DNA of 64,000 nucleotides from Secundilactobacillus yichangensis (GTDB lineage Bacteria; Bacillota; Bacilli; Lactobacillales; Lactobacillaceae), in contig NZ_BOLK01000012.1 of assembly GCF_016861565.1 (NCBI RefSeq), forward strand, positions 1-64,000, read 5' to 3'. The position numbers were made by a program, and so were the translations under genes. The notes beneath the pieces are model-generated. The model was not told the origin of the DNA and made no database searches. It saw only the letters and a list, made by a program, of their open reading frames with translations. Shown in pieces: positions 63,495-64,000 of the stretch (the first letter of the stretch is position 1; every line of letters begins with the position of its first letter).

Positions 63495-64000
63495 ATGGCA
63501 ACAGCTACAAAAGCATATACATTAATTAATTTACCGATTAATTCTTCAGGACATCAAAGTGTTGTTCAAAAGACGTATGTGGGTACAAATAACATTTATT
63601 GCTTACAGCAATTTGGTACCGATACCTACATTTCTAAAGCAAGTATTGCCGGTGGTCAAACCACGGTTGACTTTTCGCAAGGTGAGACAATGGTTTTAAC
63701 GAATACCGGTCACGCACAAACGTTAGACTGGTACCAACATGATGGTAAGGACTATTTCTTAGTCGCAACTTATCCCAAAGCAAATGAAACGACCCAAGAA
63801 TGGGCTACTCAGCTTGCGCGGGTTCAGTTCCAATCCGGTCGTACTATTGATCCTGCTACACTTACTGGCTTATCATGGCTCGATCATGCTAATACTACTG
63901 GTAGTGACTTCGAAACATTGTTACGTGTTGAAGCGGCCATCTCTACTTCTCGTGAATATTTATTGATCATGGGGATTCGGACTGGTGACCACCATGCGCA
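63495..64000 (+). CDS. Helveticin J-like class III bacteriocin, N-terminal part (runs past the window)
   Basis: The frame opens at ATG 63495 and is still open at the right edge (168 residues seen). Segments VVQKTYVGTNNIYCLQQFGTDTYISKASI, LTNTGHAQTLDWY, GKDYFLVATYP and WATQLARVQFQSG (in pieces) follow the N-terminal region of helveticin J, a large heat-labile bacteriocin of Lactobacillus. No signal peptide is visible, as in helveticin J. Immunity or export genes, if any, lie outside the window. In many lactobacilli such proteins are annotated as bacteriocins without proof of activity. Confidence 0.82.
   Translation, partial: MATATKAYTLINLPINSSGHQSVVQKTYVGTNNIYCLQQFGTDTYISKASIAGGQTTVDFSQGETMVLTNTGHAQTLDWYQHDGKDYFLVATYPKANETTQEWATQLARVQFQSGRTIDPATLTGLSWLDHANTTGSDFETLLRVEAAISTSREYLLIMGIRTGDHHA

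Overview
The window looks like a chromosomal segment of a heterofermentative member of the Lactobacillaceae. The family follows from the gene order rsmG-noc-soj-parB-DUF951-ychF-DUF1129-guaB, from an IMP dehydrogenase without CBS domains, from KxYKxGKxW-type and LPQTxE-type surface proteins, and from a protein whose N-terminus strongly resembles the S-layer protein of the Levilactobacillus brevis group. A phosphoketolase gene (xfp) fits heterofermentation. The species cannot be fixed from the sequence alone; the brevis/collinoides/buchneri side of the family is the best guess.

Layout. 1-5.7 kb is an accessory and exported-protein region: the end of a matrixin-like metalloprotease, a HicA-HicB toxin-antitoxin pair followed by a probable SecB-like chaperone, a secreted C39-like cysteine peptidase, a lone XRE regulator, a second complete matrixin-like protease and two small exported proteins. 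6.1-15.5 kb holds a small sigma-70-type factor directly upstream of a giant (about 2,920-residue) LPQTG-anchored adhesin with 11 tandem isopeptide-type repeats; its reading frame is broken once, near base 14446. 15.7-21.5 kb is ribose/nucleoside salvage (rpiA, nupC, NCS2 purine permease, nucleoside hydrolase), with a cre-controlled promoter and a puzzling 1.2 kb non-coding stretch before nupC. 21.5-22.4 kb is a repeat-rich, highly structured intergenic region. 22.4-29.5 kb is the conserved chromosome-partitioning/YchF/GuaB core. 29.7-39.6 kb carries a two-component system next to a D,D-carboxypeptidase, azlCD, cfa, an AI-2E family protein, signal peptidase I and gpmA. 40.6-49.9 kb carries an L-type-lectin/mucin-binding adhesin, the Asp23 envelope-stress operon, an arsA-arsD pair with no pump or arsR, and a PepSY lipoprotein. 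50.0-64.0 kb carries a LytTR-DUF3021 module, xfp, a MacB-like ABC exporter, an EamA permease, a secreted tyrosine phosphatase, an S-layer-like protein, an acetoin/diacetyl reductase, HIT and HesB-like proteins, a lone YefM-type antitoxin and the start of a helveticin J-like bacteriocin.

Most striking signal: a roughly 125-bp dispersed element (five full copies and one truncated copy) whose arms change in compensating pairs, so that every full copy keeps the same long hairpin. At three of four loci it begins within a few bases of a stop codon (ychF, gpmA, cfa) in the same orientation, which points to a structured 3'-UTR RNA element. Other leads are the hicAB-SecB-like module, the cloverleaf-like fold at 22008-22149, the sigma factor/giant adhesin pairing, and the cre-associated promoters. 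No rRNA, tRNA, insertion sequence or CRISPR array was seen.
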